From NCBI GenBank assembly GCA_029884335.1, contig JAOUIA010000010.1, positions 1-64,000 on the forward strand: a stretch of 64,000 nucleotides of DNA, read 5' to 3'. Below, piece by piece: positions 43,873 to 54,048 of this stretch (its first letter is position 1; each line of letters opens with the position of its first letter). A model generated the notes under the pieces. It saw only the letters and a program-made list of their open reading frames with translations, did no database searches and was not told where the DNA came from. This DNA comes from Betaproteobacteria bacterium (GTDB lineage Bacteria; Pseudomonadota; Gammaproteobacteria; Burkholderiales; Casimicrobiaceae). A program made the translations under genes and the position numbers.

Positions 43873-45591
43873 ATGGCGACGATCGAAGTGAAGGTGCCCG
43901 ACATCGGCGGCTTCGCCGACGTGCCGGTGATCGAGGTGTTCGTCAAGCCGGGCGACGTGGTCGCGCCCGAGGACCCGCTCGTCACGCTCGAGTCCGACAA
44001 GGCGACGATGGACGTGCCCTCGCCCGCGGCGGGCAAGGTGACGGCCGTGGCGGTGAAGGTCGGCGACAAGGTGAGCGAGGGCAGCGTCGTGCTCACGCTC
44101 GACTCGGCGGGCGCCGCGGTGGCGAAGCCCGCGGCCACGCCCGCGTATGCGCCTCCGCCCGAGGGCGATCCCGCGGCTGCGGCCGAACGCGCGCCGCGCG
44201 GCGAGAAGGGCGGCGCCGACGCGCCGGGAGAAGGCGCGACATCCACGCCTCCCGCCGGCGCGACGGTCGAGGTGCGCGTTCCCGACATCGGCGACTTCAA
44301 GGACGTTCCGGTGATCGAGGTGTTCGTGAAGCCCGGCGACGTTGTGAACGTCGACGACCCGCTGGTCACGCTGGAGTCCGACAAGGCGACGATGGACGTG
44401 CCGAGCCCCCAGGCCGGCACCGTGCAGGGCGTGCGCGTGGCGGTCGGCGATCGCGTCAGCGAAGGCACGGTGATCGTGTCGCTGTCCGCACCCGGCGTGC
44501 CGGGCGCGAAGCCTGCTGCTGCCACGGTCGCGGCGCCCTCGCCCCAGCCCTCGCCCGCAAGCGGGAGAGGGAGCACAGCCACCGCCGCTCCCCCCTCGCC
44601 CGCGGCAGCGGGAGAGGGGGCGGGGGTGAGGGCCGCAGCGCCCCCCGCGCCAGCGGGAGAAGGGCCGGGGGCGAGGGCAAGCGCCGCGCACGCCTCCCCC
44701 ACCGTCCGCCGCTTCGCGCGCGAACTCGGCGCCGACCTCGCGCAGGTGACCGGCACGGGTCCGAAGGGCCGCATCACGCAGGAGGACGTGCAGGCGTTCG
44801 TCAAGCGCGCGCTCGGCGCCCCTGCGCCCCAGCCCGCCGCGACGGCGGGCGGCGGCACGCTCAACCTGCTGCCCTGGCCGCAGGTCGACTTCGCGAAGTG
44901 GGGCGAGGTCGAGGCCAGGCCGCTGTCGCGCATCCGGAAGATCTCGGGCGCGAACCTCGCGCGCAACTGGGTGATGATCCCCCACGTCACGCAGTTCGAC
45001 GAGGCGGACGTCACCGACCTCGAGGAGCTGCGCGTCGCGCTCAACAAGGAGAACGAGAAGGCGGGCATCAAGGTGACGATGCTCGCGTTCCTGATCAAGG
45101 CCGCCGTCGCCGCGCTGCGCCGCTTCCCGGACTTCAACGCCTCGCTCGACGGCGACAACCTCGTCCACAAGAAGTACTTCAACGTCGGCTTCGCCGCCGA
45201 CACGCCGAACGGGCTGGTGGTGCCGGTGCTGAAGAACGCCGACCGCAAGGGCGTGCTCGAGATTGCGAAGGAGATGGGCGAGCTCTCCGCGAAGGCGCGC
45301 GAGGGCAAGCTCGGGCCGGCCGACATGCAGGGCGGCTGCTTCACGATCAGCTCGCTCGGCGGCATCGGCGGTACCGCGTTCACCCCGATCATCAACGCGC
45401 CCGAGGTGGCGATCCTCGGCGTGTCGCGCAGCGCGCTCAAGCCCGTCTGGAACGGCAACGCGTTCGCGCCGCGGCTGATGCTGCCGCTGTCGCTCTCCTA
45501 CGACCACCGCGTGATCGACGGCGCCTCCGCCGCGCGCTTCACGTCGTTCTACGCGTCGCTGCTCGCCGACATGCGCCGCGCGCTCCTCTGA
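43873..45591 (+). CDS. aceF: Pyruvate dehydrogenase E2 (dihydrolipoamide acetyltransferase), two lipoyl domains
   Basis: 572 residues. Two lipoyl domains (residues about 1-80 and 130-215), each with the lipoylation site ESDKATMDVPSP. The peripheral subunit-binding domain reads SPTVRRFARELGADLAQVTGTGPKGRITQEDV (about 275-310). The catalytic acetyltransferase domain ends with SYDHRVIDGASAARF, giving the HxxxDG active site. The second linker (about residues 221-268) consists largely of translated palindromic repeats (SPQPSPASGRGS, PAAAGEGAG, PAPAGEGPG) and is still Ala/Pro/Gly rich, as flexible E2 linkers must be. It moves acetyl groups to CoA. Confidence 0.96.
   Translation: MATIEVKVPDIGGFADVPVIEVFVKPGDVVAPEDPLVTLESDKATMDVPSPAAGKVTAVAVKVGDKVSEGSVVLTLDSAGAAVAKPAATPAYAPPPEGDPAAAAERAPRGEKGGADAPGEGATSTPPAGATVEVRVPDIGDFKDVPVIEVFVKPGDVVNVDDPLVTLESDKATMDVPSPQAGTVQGVRVAVGDRVSEGTVIVSLSAPGVPGAKPAAATVAAPSPQPSPASGRGSTATAAPPSPAAAGEGAGVRAAAPPAPAGEGPGARASAAHASPTVRRFARELGADLAQVTGTGPKGRITQEDVQAFVKRALGAPAPQPAATAGGGTLNLLPWPQVDFAKWGEVEARPLSRIRKISGANLARNWVMIPHVTQFDEADVTDLEELRVALNKENEKAGIKVTMLAFLIKAAVAALRRFPDFNASLDGDNLVHKKYFNVGFAADTPNGLVVPVLKNADRKGVLEIAKEMGELSAKAREGKLGPADMQGGCFTISSLGGIGGTAFTPIINAPEVAILGVSRSALKPVWNGNAFAPRLMLPLSLSYDHRVIDGASAARFTSFYASLLADMRRALL
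44537..44678. repeat. Three C-rich palindromic repeats within the aceF linker
   Basis: Copy 1: CCCTCGCCCCAGCCCTCGCC then CGCAAGCGGGAGAGGGAGC (44537-44573). Copy 2, opposite orientation: CTCGCCCGCGGCAGCGGGAG then AGGGGGCGGGGGTGAGGG (about 44588-44632). Copy 3, degraded: GCGCCAGCGGGAGAAGGGCC then GGGGGCGAGGGC (44639-44678). The same palindrome type occurs at 26920 and 11091. All three copies keep the aceF frame open. Confidence 0.8.
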
Positions 45592-45602
45592 GGGAGTCCA
45601 CC

Positions 45603-47060
45603 ATGACGACCGCCGATGCGAAGCCCGACGTCGAGTGCGACGTGCTCGTGCTCGGTGCGGGGCCGGGCGGCTACAGCGCGGCGTTCCGCGCCGCCGACCT
45701 GGGACTGAAGACCGTGATCGTCGAGCGCTACGGCACGCTGGGCGGGGTGTGCCTCAACGTCGGCTGCATCCCGAGCAAGGCGCTGCTGCACGTCGCCGCG
45801 GTGATGGACGAGGCGAAGGCGATGGCCGCGCACGGCGTCGCGTTCGGCGCACCCGCCGTCGACCTCGCGAAGCTGCGCGCCTGGAAGGACAAGGTCGTCG
45901 GCAAGCTGACCGGGGGCTTGGCCGGCATGGCCAAGGGCCGCAAGGTCGAGGTCGTGCGCGGCGTGGGCCAGTTCCGCGACGCGCACCACGTCGAAGTCGA
46001 GTTGACGACAGGGACCGGGCAGGACAAGACCGGCGCGACGAAGGTGGTGAAGTTCGCGCAGGCGATCATCGCCGCGGGCTCGCAGGTCGTGCGCCTGCCG
46101 TTCATCCCCGAGGATCCGCGCATCCTCGACTCGACTTCCGCGCTGGCGCTCGCGGACGTGCCCAAGCGCATGCTGGTCCTCGGCGGCGGCATCATCGGCC
46201 TCGAGATGGGCACCGTCTACTCGACGCTCGGCGCGCGCATCGACGTGGTCGAGATGATGGAGGGGCTGATGCCTGGCGCCGACCGCGACCTCGTGCGCGT
46301 GTGGGAGAAGGTCAACAAGCCGCGCTTCGACCGCGTCATGACGTCGACGCGCACGACGAAGGTCGAGGCGAAGCCCGACGCGCTGTGGGTCACCTTCGAA
46401 GGCGCCAACGCGCCGGCCGAGCCGCAGCCCTACGACGCCGTGCTGATGAGCGTGGGCCGCGCGCCGAACGGGAGGAAGATCGCGGCGGAGAAGGCGGGCG
46501 TGGCCGTCACCGACCGCGGCTTCATCCCCGTCGACTCGCAGATGCGCACGAACGTCGCGCACATCTTCGCGATCGGCGACGTCGTCGGGCAGCCGATGCT
46601 CGCGCACAAGGCGGTGCACGAGGGCCACGTCGCCGCCGAGGCCGCGGCCGGGCAGAAGAGCCACTTCGACGCGCGCGTCATCCCCTCCGTCGCCTACACC
46701 GACCCCGAGATCGCGTGGGTGGGGATGACGGAGGACGAGGCGAAGGCGAAGGGCGTCGCGATCGAGAAGGGACTGTTCCCGTGGGCCGCGTCCGGCCGCG
46801 CCATCGCCAACGGGCGCGACGAGGGGCACACCAAGCTGCTGTTCGACGCGGCCACGCACCGCATCGTCGGCGGCGGCATCGTCGGCACGCACGCGGGCGA
46901 CCTGATCGGCGAGATCGCGCTGGCGATCGAGATGGGCGCCGACGCGGTCGACATCGGCCACACGATCCACCCGCACCCGACGCTCGGCGAGTCGATAGGG
47001 CTGGCTGCCGAGGCCGCGGAAGGCACCTGCACCGACCTTCCCCCGGCGCGCCGCAGGTGA
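45603..47060 (+). CDS. lpdA: Dihydrolipoamide dehydrogenase (E3 of pyruvate dehydrogenase)
   Basis: 485 residues. Reoxidises dihydrolipoamide with FAD and passes electrons to NAD. FAD motif VLVLGAGPGGYSAAFRAADLG, redox-active disulfide GGVCLNVGCIPSKALLH, NAD motif MLVLGGGIIGLEMGTVYSTLGA, FAIGDVVGQPMLAHKAVHEG, and the dimer-interface catalytic His-Glu in HTIHPHPTLGES. No lipoyl domain at the N-terminus, unlike some betaproteobacterial E3s. Stop lies 3 bases before repeat copy C. Confidence 0.97.
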   Translation: MTTADAKPDVECDVLVLGAGPGGYSAAFRAADLGLKTVIVERYGTLGGVCLNVGCIPSKALLHVAAVMDEAKAMAAHGVAFGAPAVDLAKLRAWKDKVVGKLTGGLAGMAKGRKVEVVRGVGQFRDAHHVEVELTTGTGQDKTGATKVVKFAQAIIAAGSQVVRLPFIPEDPRILDSTSALALADVPKRMLVLGGGIIGLEMGTVYSTLGARIDVVEMMEGLMPGADRDLVRVWEKVNKPRFDRVMTSTRTTKVEAKPDALWVTFEGANAPAEPQPYDAVLMSVGRAPNGRKIAAEKAGVAVTDRGFIPVDSQMRTNVAHIFAIGDVVGQPMLAHKAVHEGHVAAEAAAGQKSHFDARVIPSVAYTDPEIAWVGMTEDEAKAKGVAIEKGLFPWAASGRAIANGRDEGHTKLLFDAATHRIVGGGIVGTHAGDLIGEIALAIEMGADAVDIGHTIHPHPTLGESIGLAAEAAEGTCTDLPPARRR

Positions 47061-47063
47061 CCG

Positions 47064-47142
47064 GAAATTGGGGTCAGACTCGAATTTCCGGTGAGCGGGT
47101 CCGGATGCCCCCAGGCGGAAATTCGAGTCTGACCCTAATTTC
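47064..47142. repeat. GGGTCAGACTC-type palindromic repeat, copy C, between converging genes
   Basis: Two 27-base arms (47064-47090 and 47116-47142) match with a single mismatch; the core is GGGTCAGACTCGAATTTCCG. Loop of 25 bases. The best-preserved copy of the family. It lies between lpdA and the convergent DsbA-like gene, includes the latter's last codons and TAG stop, and can serve as a bidirectional transcription barrier. Confidence 0.9.
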
Positions 47143-47794
47143 GCAGGGCGGCGCCGACCATCGCCTTCAGCTCCTCGAGGCCGAACTGCGGCAGCGGCCT
47201 GCCGTTCACGAAGTACTCGGGCGTCTTGGTCACCTTGAGCGCCTTCGCGTCGGCGAAGTCCTGCGCGCCGCGATCCTTGACTTCGGCGGTCTTCGCATCG
47301 GCCGCGAGGCGCGCCACGTCGAGCCCGGGCACGCCGCCCAGCACCGCCATCGCGGCGTCCGGCTGCACGCGGTGGTTCTGCACCCAGCGCTCCTGCGCGC
47401 GCAGCAGCGCCTCGAGCGCCTCCCAGTACTTGCCCTGCAGCCGCGCCGCGTCCAGCATCGCGACGACCGCGTCCGAGCCGGAGTGGAACGGCACGTGGCG
47501 CATCACCAGCCGCAGCCGCTGCGGGTTCGCGGCGAGCAGGCGCTTGACCTCCGGGTAGAACGCCGCGCAGGTCTCGCACGCCGGGTCGATGAACTCGACC
47601 AGCGTCACCTTGGCGTCGGCCGGTCCCAGCACGGGCGAGTGCGGGCGCACGAGGCGGCTCGCATCCGCGGTCGCGACAGGCCGGTCGGACGCCTCCTGCG
47701 GCGACGGCGCCTTGCGGCCTTCCTCGAACCAGACGGCGACGGCGAAGACCGCCGCGAGCAGCACGAGCGTAGCGAGGAACAGGAGCTTGTTCAT
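47135..47794 (-). CDS. DsbA-family thiol-disulfide protein, membrane-anchored
   Basis: 219 residues from the ATG of MNKLLFLATLVLLAAVFAVAVW, a membrane anchor or signal peptide. The thioredoxin-fold domain has the active site CETC in LVEFIDPACETCAAFYPEVK and the cis-Pro segment KTPEYFVNGRPLPQFG. It is a periplasmic disulfide oxidoreductase of the DsbA/BdbD class; E. coli DsbA has CPHC. In many genomes such a protein is paired with a DsbB-like gene, which is missing here. The last residues (RN) and the stop come from repeat copy C. Confidence 0.87.
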   Translation of the reverse strand: MNKLLFLATLVLLAAVFAVAVWFEEGRKAPSPQEASDRPVATADASRLVRPHSPVLGPADAKVTLVEFIDPACETCAAFYPEVKRLLAANPQRLRLVMRHVPFHSGSDAVVAMLDAARLQGKYWEALEALLRAQERWVQNHRVQPDAAMAVLGGVPGLDVARLAADAKTAEVKDRGAQDFADAKALKVTKTPEYFVNGRPLPQFGLEELKAMVGAALRN

Positions 47795-47846
47795 GGTGTG
47801 CAAGCCTACCAGAGGCGCGGCAGACGACCTCGGCCCGCGTCAGCGT

Positions 47847-48605
47847 TCAGCGCAGCAGCAGGGCGAGCCCGCTGAACACGAGCAGCCCGCCGACGGCCTG
47901 GCGAAACGCGTCGGGGCCGATGCGGTCGTGGACCCACTCGCCGGCCCAGGTGCCGAGCAGCACGGGCAGCGCGGCGGCGGCGACGAGCGCGAAGTCGTCG
48001 ATGCGGAACACCCCGCTCGCGAGGTACGCGGCGGAGCGCACGACGTTGAGCGCGAGCAGCGTGGTCGAGACGGTGACGCGGAACACGCGCATCGGCAGGC
48101 GCATCGCGTCGAGGTAGGTGACGTACACCGGGCCCGCCATGCCCCCGAACAGCGTGGCGATCGCCGCGCCGAGCGTGCCGATCGGCAACGCGGCCCAGCG
48201 CGGGAAGCGGTACTCGGCCAGCTTCAGCCGCTCGCCGAACAGGCTGTAGAGCGCGTAGAGCACGACGTAGGCGCCCAGCGCCCTGATGAGGAGAGCGGGA
48301 TCGGCGGCCTTGAACAGCCAGATGCCGAGCGGCACGCCGAGCGCGATGCCCGGCACGAACTCGACGATGCGCCGCCACTCGATCAGCTTCCACTCGCGCA
48401 CCGCCTGCCGCACCGAGACGAAGAAGCCGAGGAACGTGATCAGCGGCGCCGCGGTGGAAAGCGGCATCGCGAACACCAGCAGCGGCGTGGCGACCACGCC
48501 GGAGCCGAACCCGGCGACGCCGCGCACCGCGTAGCCGGCGAACAGCGCGACCGCACACCAGAGCGTCTCGGCCGCCCCGAGCGGCCAGGTGGGCAGCCCG
48601 CTCAA
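47847..48605 (-). CDS. TauE/SafE-family membrane permease
   Basis: 252 residues from a TTG that overlaps the stop of the hydrolase (TTGA); the track ORF runs through the hydrolase. About eight membrane helices in two repeats: GYAVRGVAGFGSGVVATPLLVFAMP and GTLGAAIATLFGGMAGPVYVTYLD are the internal duplicated motifs. The family exports or imports sulfonates, sulfite and small organic anions. Co-oriented with a hydrolase and a Bug receptor, so it may handle the hydrolase product. Confidence 0.83.
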   Translation of the reverse strand: MSGLPTWPLGAAETLWCAVALFAGYAVRGVAGFGSGVVATPLLVFAMPLSTAAPLITFLGFFVSVRQAVREWKLIEWRRIVEFVPGIALGVPLGIWLFKAADPALLIRALGAYVVLYALYSLFGERLKLAEYRFPRWAALPIGTLGAAIATLFGGMAGPVYVTYLDAMRLPMRVFRVTVSTTLLALNVVRSAAYLASGVFRIDDFALVAAAALPVLLGTWAGEWVHDRIGPDAFRQAVGGLLVFSGLALLLR

Positions 48606-49531
48606 TGCGCGGGGCCGACGTAGTCCGGCTTGGGCTGCGTGAAGAACGCGTGCAGGATGTGATAGACGAGCAGGTAGTTCTTCTGCTGGAAGCTCGCGTG
48701 CGAGATGCCCGGCATCACGACGAACTGCTTGTCCGGGTTGGGCAACTTCGCGAAGAACGCGAGCAGGTCGGCCATGCCGGCGATGCCGTCGTACTGGCCG
48801 CGCATGACGATCGTGGGCACAGTGATCCGCGCCGGGTCGTTGACCGGCAGCTTCGAGCACATGTCGATGTAGGTGCCGTTGGGCATCGAGTCGTCGAGCG
48901 CGAGGATCGCGTCGGCGAACGCGTCGACGGTGCGCATGTCCGCGCAGTCGGGGTGGTCGCGCTGGAAGATCGAGTGCACGAACGCGCGATCGATCGGCCG
49001 GCGCTTCGACTTGGTGAACTCCGGCAGCTTCTTGCGCCGCTGCTCCAGCGTGGGGCTGCCCTCGCCGGTCCAGACGTAGGCGTCCAGCGCGAGCCGCGCG
49101 ACGCGCTCCGGGTGCCGCTCGGCGAACGCGGCGGCGCGCAATGCGCCCGACGATATGCCGTAGACGAAGAACTTCTTCACGCCGCGCGTGCGCATGATGT
49201 AGTCGGTCGCTGCGACGAGGTCGTCGGCGCCGTTGGCGATGTCGCAGACGATGTCGCGCGACTTCGTCGAGCGGCCGTAGCCCTCCATGTCCACGCACCA
49301 GGTGTCGAAGCCGCGCTGCGCGAACCAGTCCATCACCGAGGAGTCCGGGCGTCCCGGCACGGCGAGATCGAACGTCGGCGTGGACGCCATCGACGAGCCG
49401 TGCACGAACAGCACGGCCCGCTTGCCCTGCGGCGTGCCGGCATACTTCTGCCACAGGAACAGGCGCACGTCGCCCTTGTTCGTCCAGTGTTCCACGCCGG
49501 CGATCGGGCCGGCGGCAGTCGTGTCGTTCAT
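48602..49531 (-). CDS. Alpha/beta hydrolase
   Basis: 309 residues, no signal peptide. Nucleophile elbow GISSG in FFVYGISSGALRAAAFAERHPERVARL, oxyanion segment LFVHGSSMASTPTFD, the acid in VMRGQYDGIAGMADL and the His in PGISHASFQQKNYLL. These complete a catalytic triad. Substrate unknown; the neighbouring TauE/SafE permease and Bug receptor suggest catabolism of an organic acid ester, which is an inference. Confidence 0.87.
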   Translation of the reverse strand: MNDTTAAGPIAGVEHWTNKGDVRLFLWQKYAGTPQGKRAVLFVHGSSMASTPTFDLAVPGRPDSSVMDWFAQRGFDTWCVDMEGYGRSTKSRDIVCDIANGADDLVAATDYIMRTRGVKKFFVYGISSGALRAAAFAERHPERVARLALDAYVWTGEGSPTLEQRRKKLPEFTKSKRRPIDRAFVHSIFQRDHPDCADMRTVDAFADAILALDDSMPNGTYIDMCSKLPVNDPARITVPTIVMRGQYDGIAGMADLLAFFAKLPNPDKQFVVMPGISHASFQQKNYLLVYHILHAFFTQPKPDYVGPAH

Positions 49532-49541
49532 CGTCGCCTCG

Positions 49542-50540
49542 TCAGTCGATCTTCGCGCCGGTTTCCCTGACCACCTTCGCCCAGCGCTCCTTCTCGTCGC
49601 GGAAGAACTTGCCGAACTCGGCCGGCGAGGACGCCACGATCTCGAGGTTGTGCGTCGCGTAGTAGGCTTTCACGTCCGGCAGCGCCATCACCGCGCGCAG
49701 CTCGCGGTTCAGCCGCTCGACGACGCCCGAGGGCGTTCCCTTCGGCGCGAGCAGCCCCATCCACACGTAGGCCGAGTAGCCCGGCACCGCCTCGCCGATC
49801 GTGGGGACGTCGGGCAGCGCCTCGGCGCGCTTCGTGCCGGTGGTCGCGAGCGGCCGCAGCTTGCCGGCCTTGATGTGGCCCATCATGCCGGCCGTTCCGG
49901 GGATGCTGACCGGCACCGTCCCGCCGAGCAGGTCGGCCGTGGCCTGCCCGCTGCCCTTGTACGGCACGTGGTTCATCGTGAACCCGGCCATCGACGCGAA
50001 CATGGCGGCGAACAGGTGCTGGCCGCTGCCGTTGCCCGACGAGGCGTAGTCGACCTTGCCCGGATTCGCCTTCACGTAGGCGATGAACTCGGCGAGCGAC
50101 TTCGCGGGAAACGACGGGTGCACGACCAGCACGCCCGGCTCCTCGCCGATCAGCATGATCGGCGCGAAGTCCTCGACGGGGTCGAACGCGAGCTTCGTGT
50201 AGAGGGACGCGCTGATCGCGTTCGTCTGCGAGGCGAGCAGCAGCGTGTACCCGTCGGCGGGCGCCTTCGCGACCTCGGCCGCGCCCAGCGTGGCGCCCGC
50301 GCCGGGCTTGTTCTCCACGACCACCTGCTGGCCGAGGCGCTCGGAGAGCTTCTGCGCGACGATGCGCGTGGGGCCGTCGACCGCGCCGCCGGGCGAGAAC
50401 GGCACGATGATCTTCACCGGCCGCGCGGGATAGTCCTGCGCCGCGGCGGGGGCGGCGGCGGCGGCAACGGCGACGGCGAGGGCAGTGGCGAACGCCGCCG
50501 CCGTTCGGCGCAAGGTGGGCTCGGATCGTGATGTCGTCAC
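49542..50540 (-). CDS. Bug/TctC-family periplasmic solute receptor
   Basis: 332 residues from a GTG overlapping the DUF5329 stop (GTGA). Signal peptide FATALAVAVAAAAAPAAAQ, then the family hallmarks: YPARPVKIIVPFSPGGAVDGPTRIVAQKLSERLGQQVVVENKPGAGATLGA and VDYASSGNGSGQH. Bug proteins bind carboxylates or other small organics and are greatly expanded in Burkholderiales. No tctAB membrane genes are nearby, so it is an orphan receptor like most of its kind. Confidence 0.93.
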   Translation of the reverse strand: MTTSRSEPTLRRTAAAFATALAVAVAAAAAPAAAQDYPARPVKIIVPFSPGGAVDGPTRIVAQKLSERLGQQVVVENKPGAGATLGAAEVAKAPADGYTLLLASQTNAISASLYTKLAFDPVEDFAPIMLIGEEPGVLVVHPSFPAKSLAEFIAYVKANPGKVDYASSGNGSGQHLFAAMFASMAGFTMNHVPYKGSGQATADLLGGTVPVSIPGTAGMMGHIKAGKLRPLATTGTKRAEALPDVPTIGEAVPGYSAYVWMGLLAPKGTPSGVVERLNRELRAVMALPDVKAYYATHNLEIVASSPAEFGKFFRDEKERWAKVVRETGAKID

Positions 50541-50983
50541 TTCGGACCTCGTGGTGTGGGTTGCTTGCGGATGTCCTGCAGCTCGCGCGTGAGCCACGCG
50601 GAGCTCGTCACCGGCTCGGCGCTTCCGCACCGGACCTGGTAGGGCTTGCCCGTGGTGCTGCTCGACGAGGCCGCGACCTCGATGAAGCGCTCCGCCGTGG
50701 GCAGCGACGCGTAGCGCTCCGCGTAGGCGAGCTTCTCCAGCAGGTGCTCCTTCGCCCGCGCGCCGGAGTGCCAGCTGTCGTTGCGGAAAAACGTGCAGCC
50801 CGACGCCTCGAGGCGGTCGAGCAGCGCGAGCACCTCGGCGCGCGCCGGCGGCGGCAGCGGAGCGGCATCGACAACCGGCGCGAGCAGGGCGCCGGCGAAG
50901 AACGCGGCGCGGAGGCGCAGTCGGACGAGGCCGGCCGCGCCGCGCGAGGCGCGCCTCCACCACTCCGCAAGCCGTTCGAGCAT
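50537..50983 (-). CDS. DUF5329 family protein
   Basis: 148 residues from ATG 50981-50983, which has GAGGGA upstream; an ATG 16 codons earlier (51031) is less likely. Hydrophobic stretch [25 protein letters not shown] may be a signal peptide after a long basic n-region. The core [32 protein letters not shown] and [20 protein letters not shown] matches DUF5329, of unknown function. Confidence 0.78.
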   Translation of the reverse strand: MLERLAEWWRRASRGAAGLVRLRLRAAFFAGALLAPVVDAAPLPPPARAEVLALLDRLEASGCTFFRNDSWHSGARAKEHLLEKLAYAERYASLPTAERFIEVAASSSSTTGKPYQVRCGSAEPVTSSAWLTRELQDIRKQPTPRGPK

Positions 50984-51111
50984 CGGGTCCCTCAAGCGCA
51001 CCGCCGCGCCGCAGCGACGCAGGGCCGTCATTATGCGACACCGCCCGCAGGGGCGTCACCGGCGAGCCGCCGCGGGAGCCGGGCCGGCGCGGCAGCCCGG
51101 ACGCACGTGCT

Positions 51112-51120
51112 TGCTAGAAT
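51112..51120 (+). promoter_or_regulatory. Extended -10 promoter for rpiA-proA
   Basis: TGCTAGAAT, an extended -10, lies 28 bases before the rpiA ATG; GGGGAAG 3 bases from the ATG is the ribosome site. The -35 region is GC-rich and weak. Confidence 0.45.
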
Positions 51121-51147
51121 GGCTCCGACGCGAACCGCGGGGAAGCG

Positions 51148-51816
51148 ATGAACCAGGACGAACTCAAGCAGGCGGTCGCCCGCGAGGCGATCAGGCACGT
51201 CGTCGAGGACGACTGGATCGGCGTCGGCTCGGGTTCGACCGCGAACTTCTTCATCGACGAGCTGGCGAAGATCAAGGGCCGCATCCGCGGCGCGGTGGCG
51301 AGCTCGGTCGCGACCGCCGAGCGGCTCAAGTCGCACGGCATCCCGGTCGAGGAGCTCAACAACACCGGCGAGCTGCCCGTCTACGTCGACGGCGCCGACG
51401 AGGTCACCGAGCACGGCGCGATGATCAAGGGCGGCGGGGGCGCGCTCACGCGCGAGAAGATCGTCGGCGGCGCGTCGCGCAAGTTCGTGTGCATCGTCGA
51501 CGCGAGCAAGGTCGTGCCGGTGCTGGGCAAGTTCCCCCTGCCCGTCGAGGTGATCCCGATGGCGCGCAGCTTCGTCGCGCGCGAGCTCGCCAGGCTCGGC
51601 GGCCAGCCCGAGTGGCGCATGGGCTTCACCACCGACAACGGCAACCTGGTCCTCGACGTGCACGGCCTCGCGATCGTCGATCCCGTCGGGCTCGAGACGA
51701 CGATCAACCAGATCCCCGGCGTGGTCACCGTGGGCCTCTTCGCCCGGCGCGGCGCGGACGCGATCCTGGTCGGCACGCCGCAGGGCGTCAAGTCGATCGC
51801 CGCGCGCAAGCCGTGA
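51148..51816 (+). CDS. rpiA: Ribose-5-phosphate isomerase A
   Basis: 222 residues. Interconverts ribose-5-phosphate and ribulose-5-phosphate. Motifs: [15 protein letters not shown] for phosphate binding, [27 protein letters not shown] with the catalytic acid residues, and [11 protein letters not shown]. Stop overlaps the proA GTG. Confidence 0.96.
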   Translation: MNQDELKQAVAREAIRHVVEDDWIGVGSGSTANFFIDELAKIKGRIRGAVASSVATAERLKSHGIPVEELNNTGELPVYVDGADEVTEHGAMIKGGGGALTREKIVGGASRKFVCIVDASKVVPVLGKFPLPVEVIPMARSFVARELARLGGQPEWRMGFTTDNGNLVLDVHGLAIVDPVGLETTINQIPGVVTVGLFARRGADAILVGTPQGVKSIAARKP

Positions 51817-53099
51817 GCGAGGCCCTGCCCGCCGGCGCGATCGCCGACGTCGCCGCCTACATGCGCGGCGTGGGCGAGGCCGCGCGCGAGGCCGCGCGCG
51901 AGCTCGCGCGCGCCGACACGAACGCGAAGAACTCTGCGCTGCTGGCGATGGCAGCGGCGATCCGCCGCGACGAGGCGGAGCTCCTCGCGGCCAACGCCGA
52001 GGACGTGGCGGCCGCGCGCGCGAAGGGCGAGGACGCCGCCTTCGTGGACCGGCTCGCGCTCAGGCCCCCGACGATCGAGGCGATGGCGCTCGGCCTCGAG
52101 CAGATCGCCGGCCTGCCCGACCCGGTCGGCGAGATCACCGACCTCAAGTTCCGCCCCAGCGGCATCCAGGTCGGCAGGATGCGCGTGCCACTGGGCGTGG
52201 TCGGCATCGTCTACGAATCGCGGCCCAACGTCACCGCCGACGCGGCCGGGCTGTGCCTCAAGTCGGGCAACGCCGCGATCCTGCGCGGCGGCTCGGAGGC
52301 GATCCGCAGCAACGCCGCGATCGCCGCCTGCGTGCGCGAGGGCCTGCGCGAGGCCGGGCTGCCGGAGGACGCGGTGCAGGTCGTCGCCACCGCCGACCGC
52401 GCCGCGGTCGGCCACCTGATCGCCGACGAGAAGCACGTCGACGTGATCGTGCCGCGCGGGGGCAAGGGCCTCATCGAGCGCATCAGCCGCGAGGCGAAGG
52501 TGCCGGTCATCAAGCACCTCGACGGCGTGTGCCACGTGTTCGTCGACGCCGCCGCCGACGTCGACATGGCGGTGCGCATCGCCGACAACGCGAAGACGCA
52601 GCGCTACTCGCCGTGCAACACGATGGAGACGCTGCTCGTGCACGCGGCGATCGCGCCGCGCGTGCTCCCGAAGCTGTGCGAGATCTACGTCGCCAAAGGC
52701 GTGGAGCTGCGCGGCGATAAGCGCTCGCGCGAGCTGGTCGCCGCGATGAAGCCGGCGACCGAGGACGATTGGTACACCGAGTACCTCGCGCCGATCCTCG
52801 CGGTGCGCGTGGTCGACTCGCTCGACGAGGCGATCGCGCACATCGCGAAGTACGGCTCGCAGCACACCGACGCGATCGTCACCAACGACCACGCAGCGGC
52901 GATGCGCTTCCTGCGCGAAGTCGACTCGTCGTCGGTGATGGTGAACGCCTCGACGCGCTTCGCCGACGGCTTCGAATTCGGCCTGGGCGCGGAGATCGGC
53001 ATCTCGACGAACAAGCTGCACGCGCGCGGGCCCGTGGGCCTCGAGGGGCTCACCAGCCAGAAGTGGATCGTGCTGGGGACGGGGCAGGTGCGCCGGTAG
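51813..53099 (+). CDS. proA: Gamma-glutamyl phosphate reductase
   Basis: 428 residues from a GTG overlapping the rpiA stop (GTGA). NADPH-dependent reduction of glutamyl-5-phosphate, step 2 of proline synthesis. Aldehyde-dehydrogenase superfamily: [51 protein letters not shown], catalytic Cys in [12 protein letters not shown], and [27 protein letters not shown]. The companion kinase proB is not in the window. Confidence 0.96.
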   Translation: MSEALPAGAIADVAAYMRGVGEAAREAARELARADTNAKNSALLAMAAAIRRDEAELLAANAEDVAAARAKGEDAAFVDRLALRPPTIEAMALGLEQIAGLPDPVGEITDLKFRPSGIQVGRMRVPLGVVGIVYESRPNVTADAAGLCLKSGNAAILRGGSEAIRSNAAIAACVREGLREAGLPEDAVQVVATADRAAVGHLIADEKHVDVIVPRGGKGLIERISREAKVPVIKHLDGVCHVFVDAAADVDMAVRIADNAKTQRYSPCNTMETLLVHAAIAPRVLPKLCEIYVAKGVELRGDKRSRELVAAMKPATEDDWYTEYLAPILAVRVVDSLDEAIAHIAKYGSQHTDAIVTNDHAAAMRFLREVDSSSVMVNASTRFADGFEFGLGAEIGISTNKLHARGPVGLEGLTSQKWIVLGTGQVRR

Positions 53100-53106
53100 C
53101 CGGTCC

Positions 53107-54035
<929 letters not shown>

Positions 54036-54048
<13 letters not shown>

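Noticed and set aside
48605-49454. Fusion of the hydrolase region with the TauE/SafE protein (535-residue ORF)
   Set aside because: The upstream part is an out-of-frame reading of the hydrolase gene; TauE/SafE begins at the TTG overlapping the hydrolase stop.
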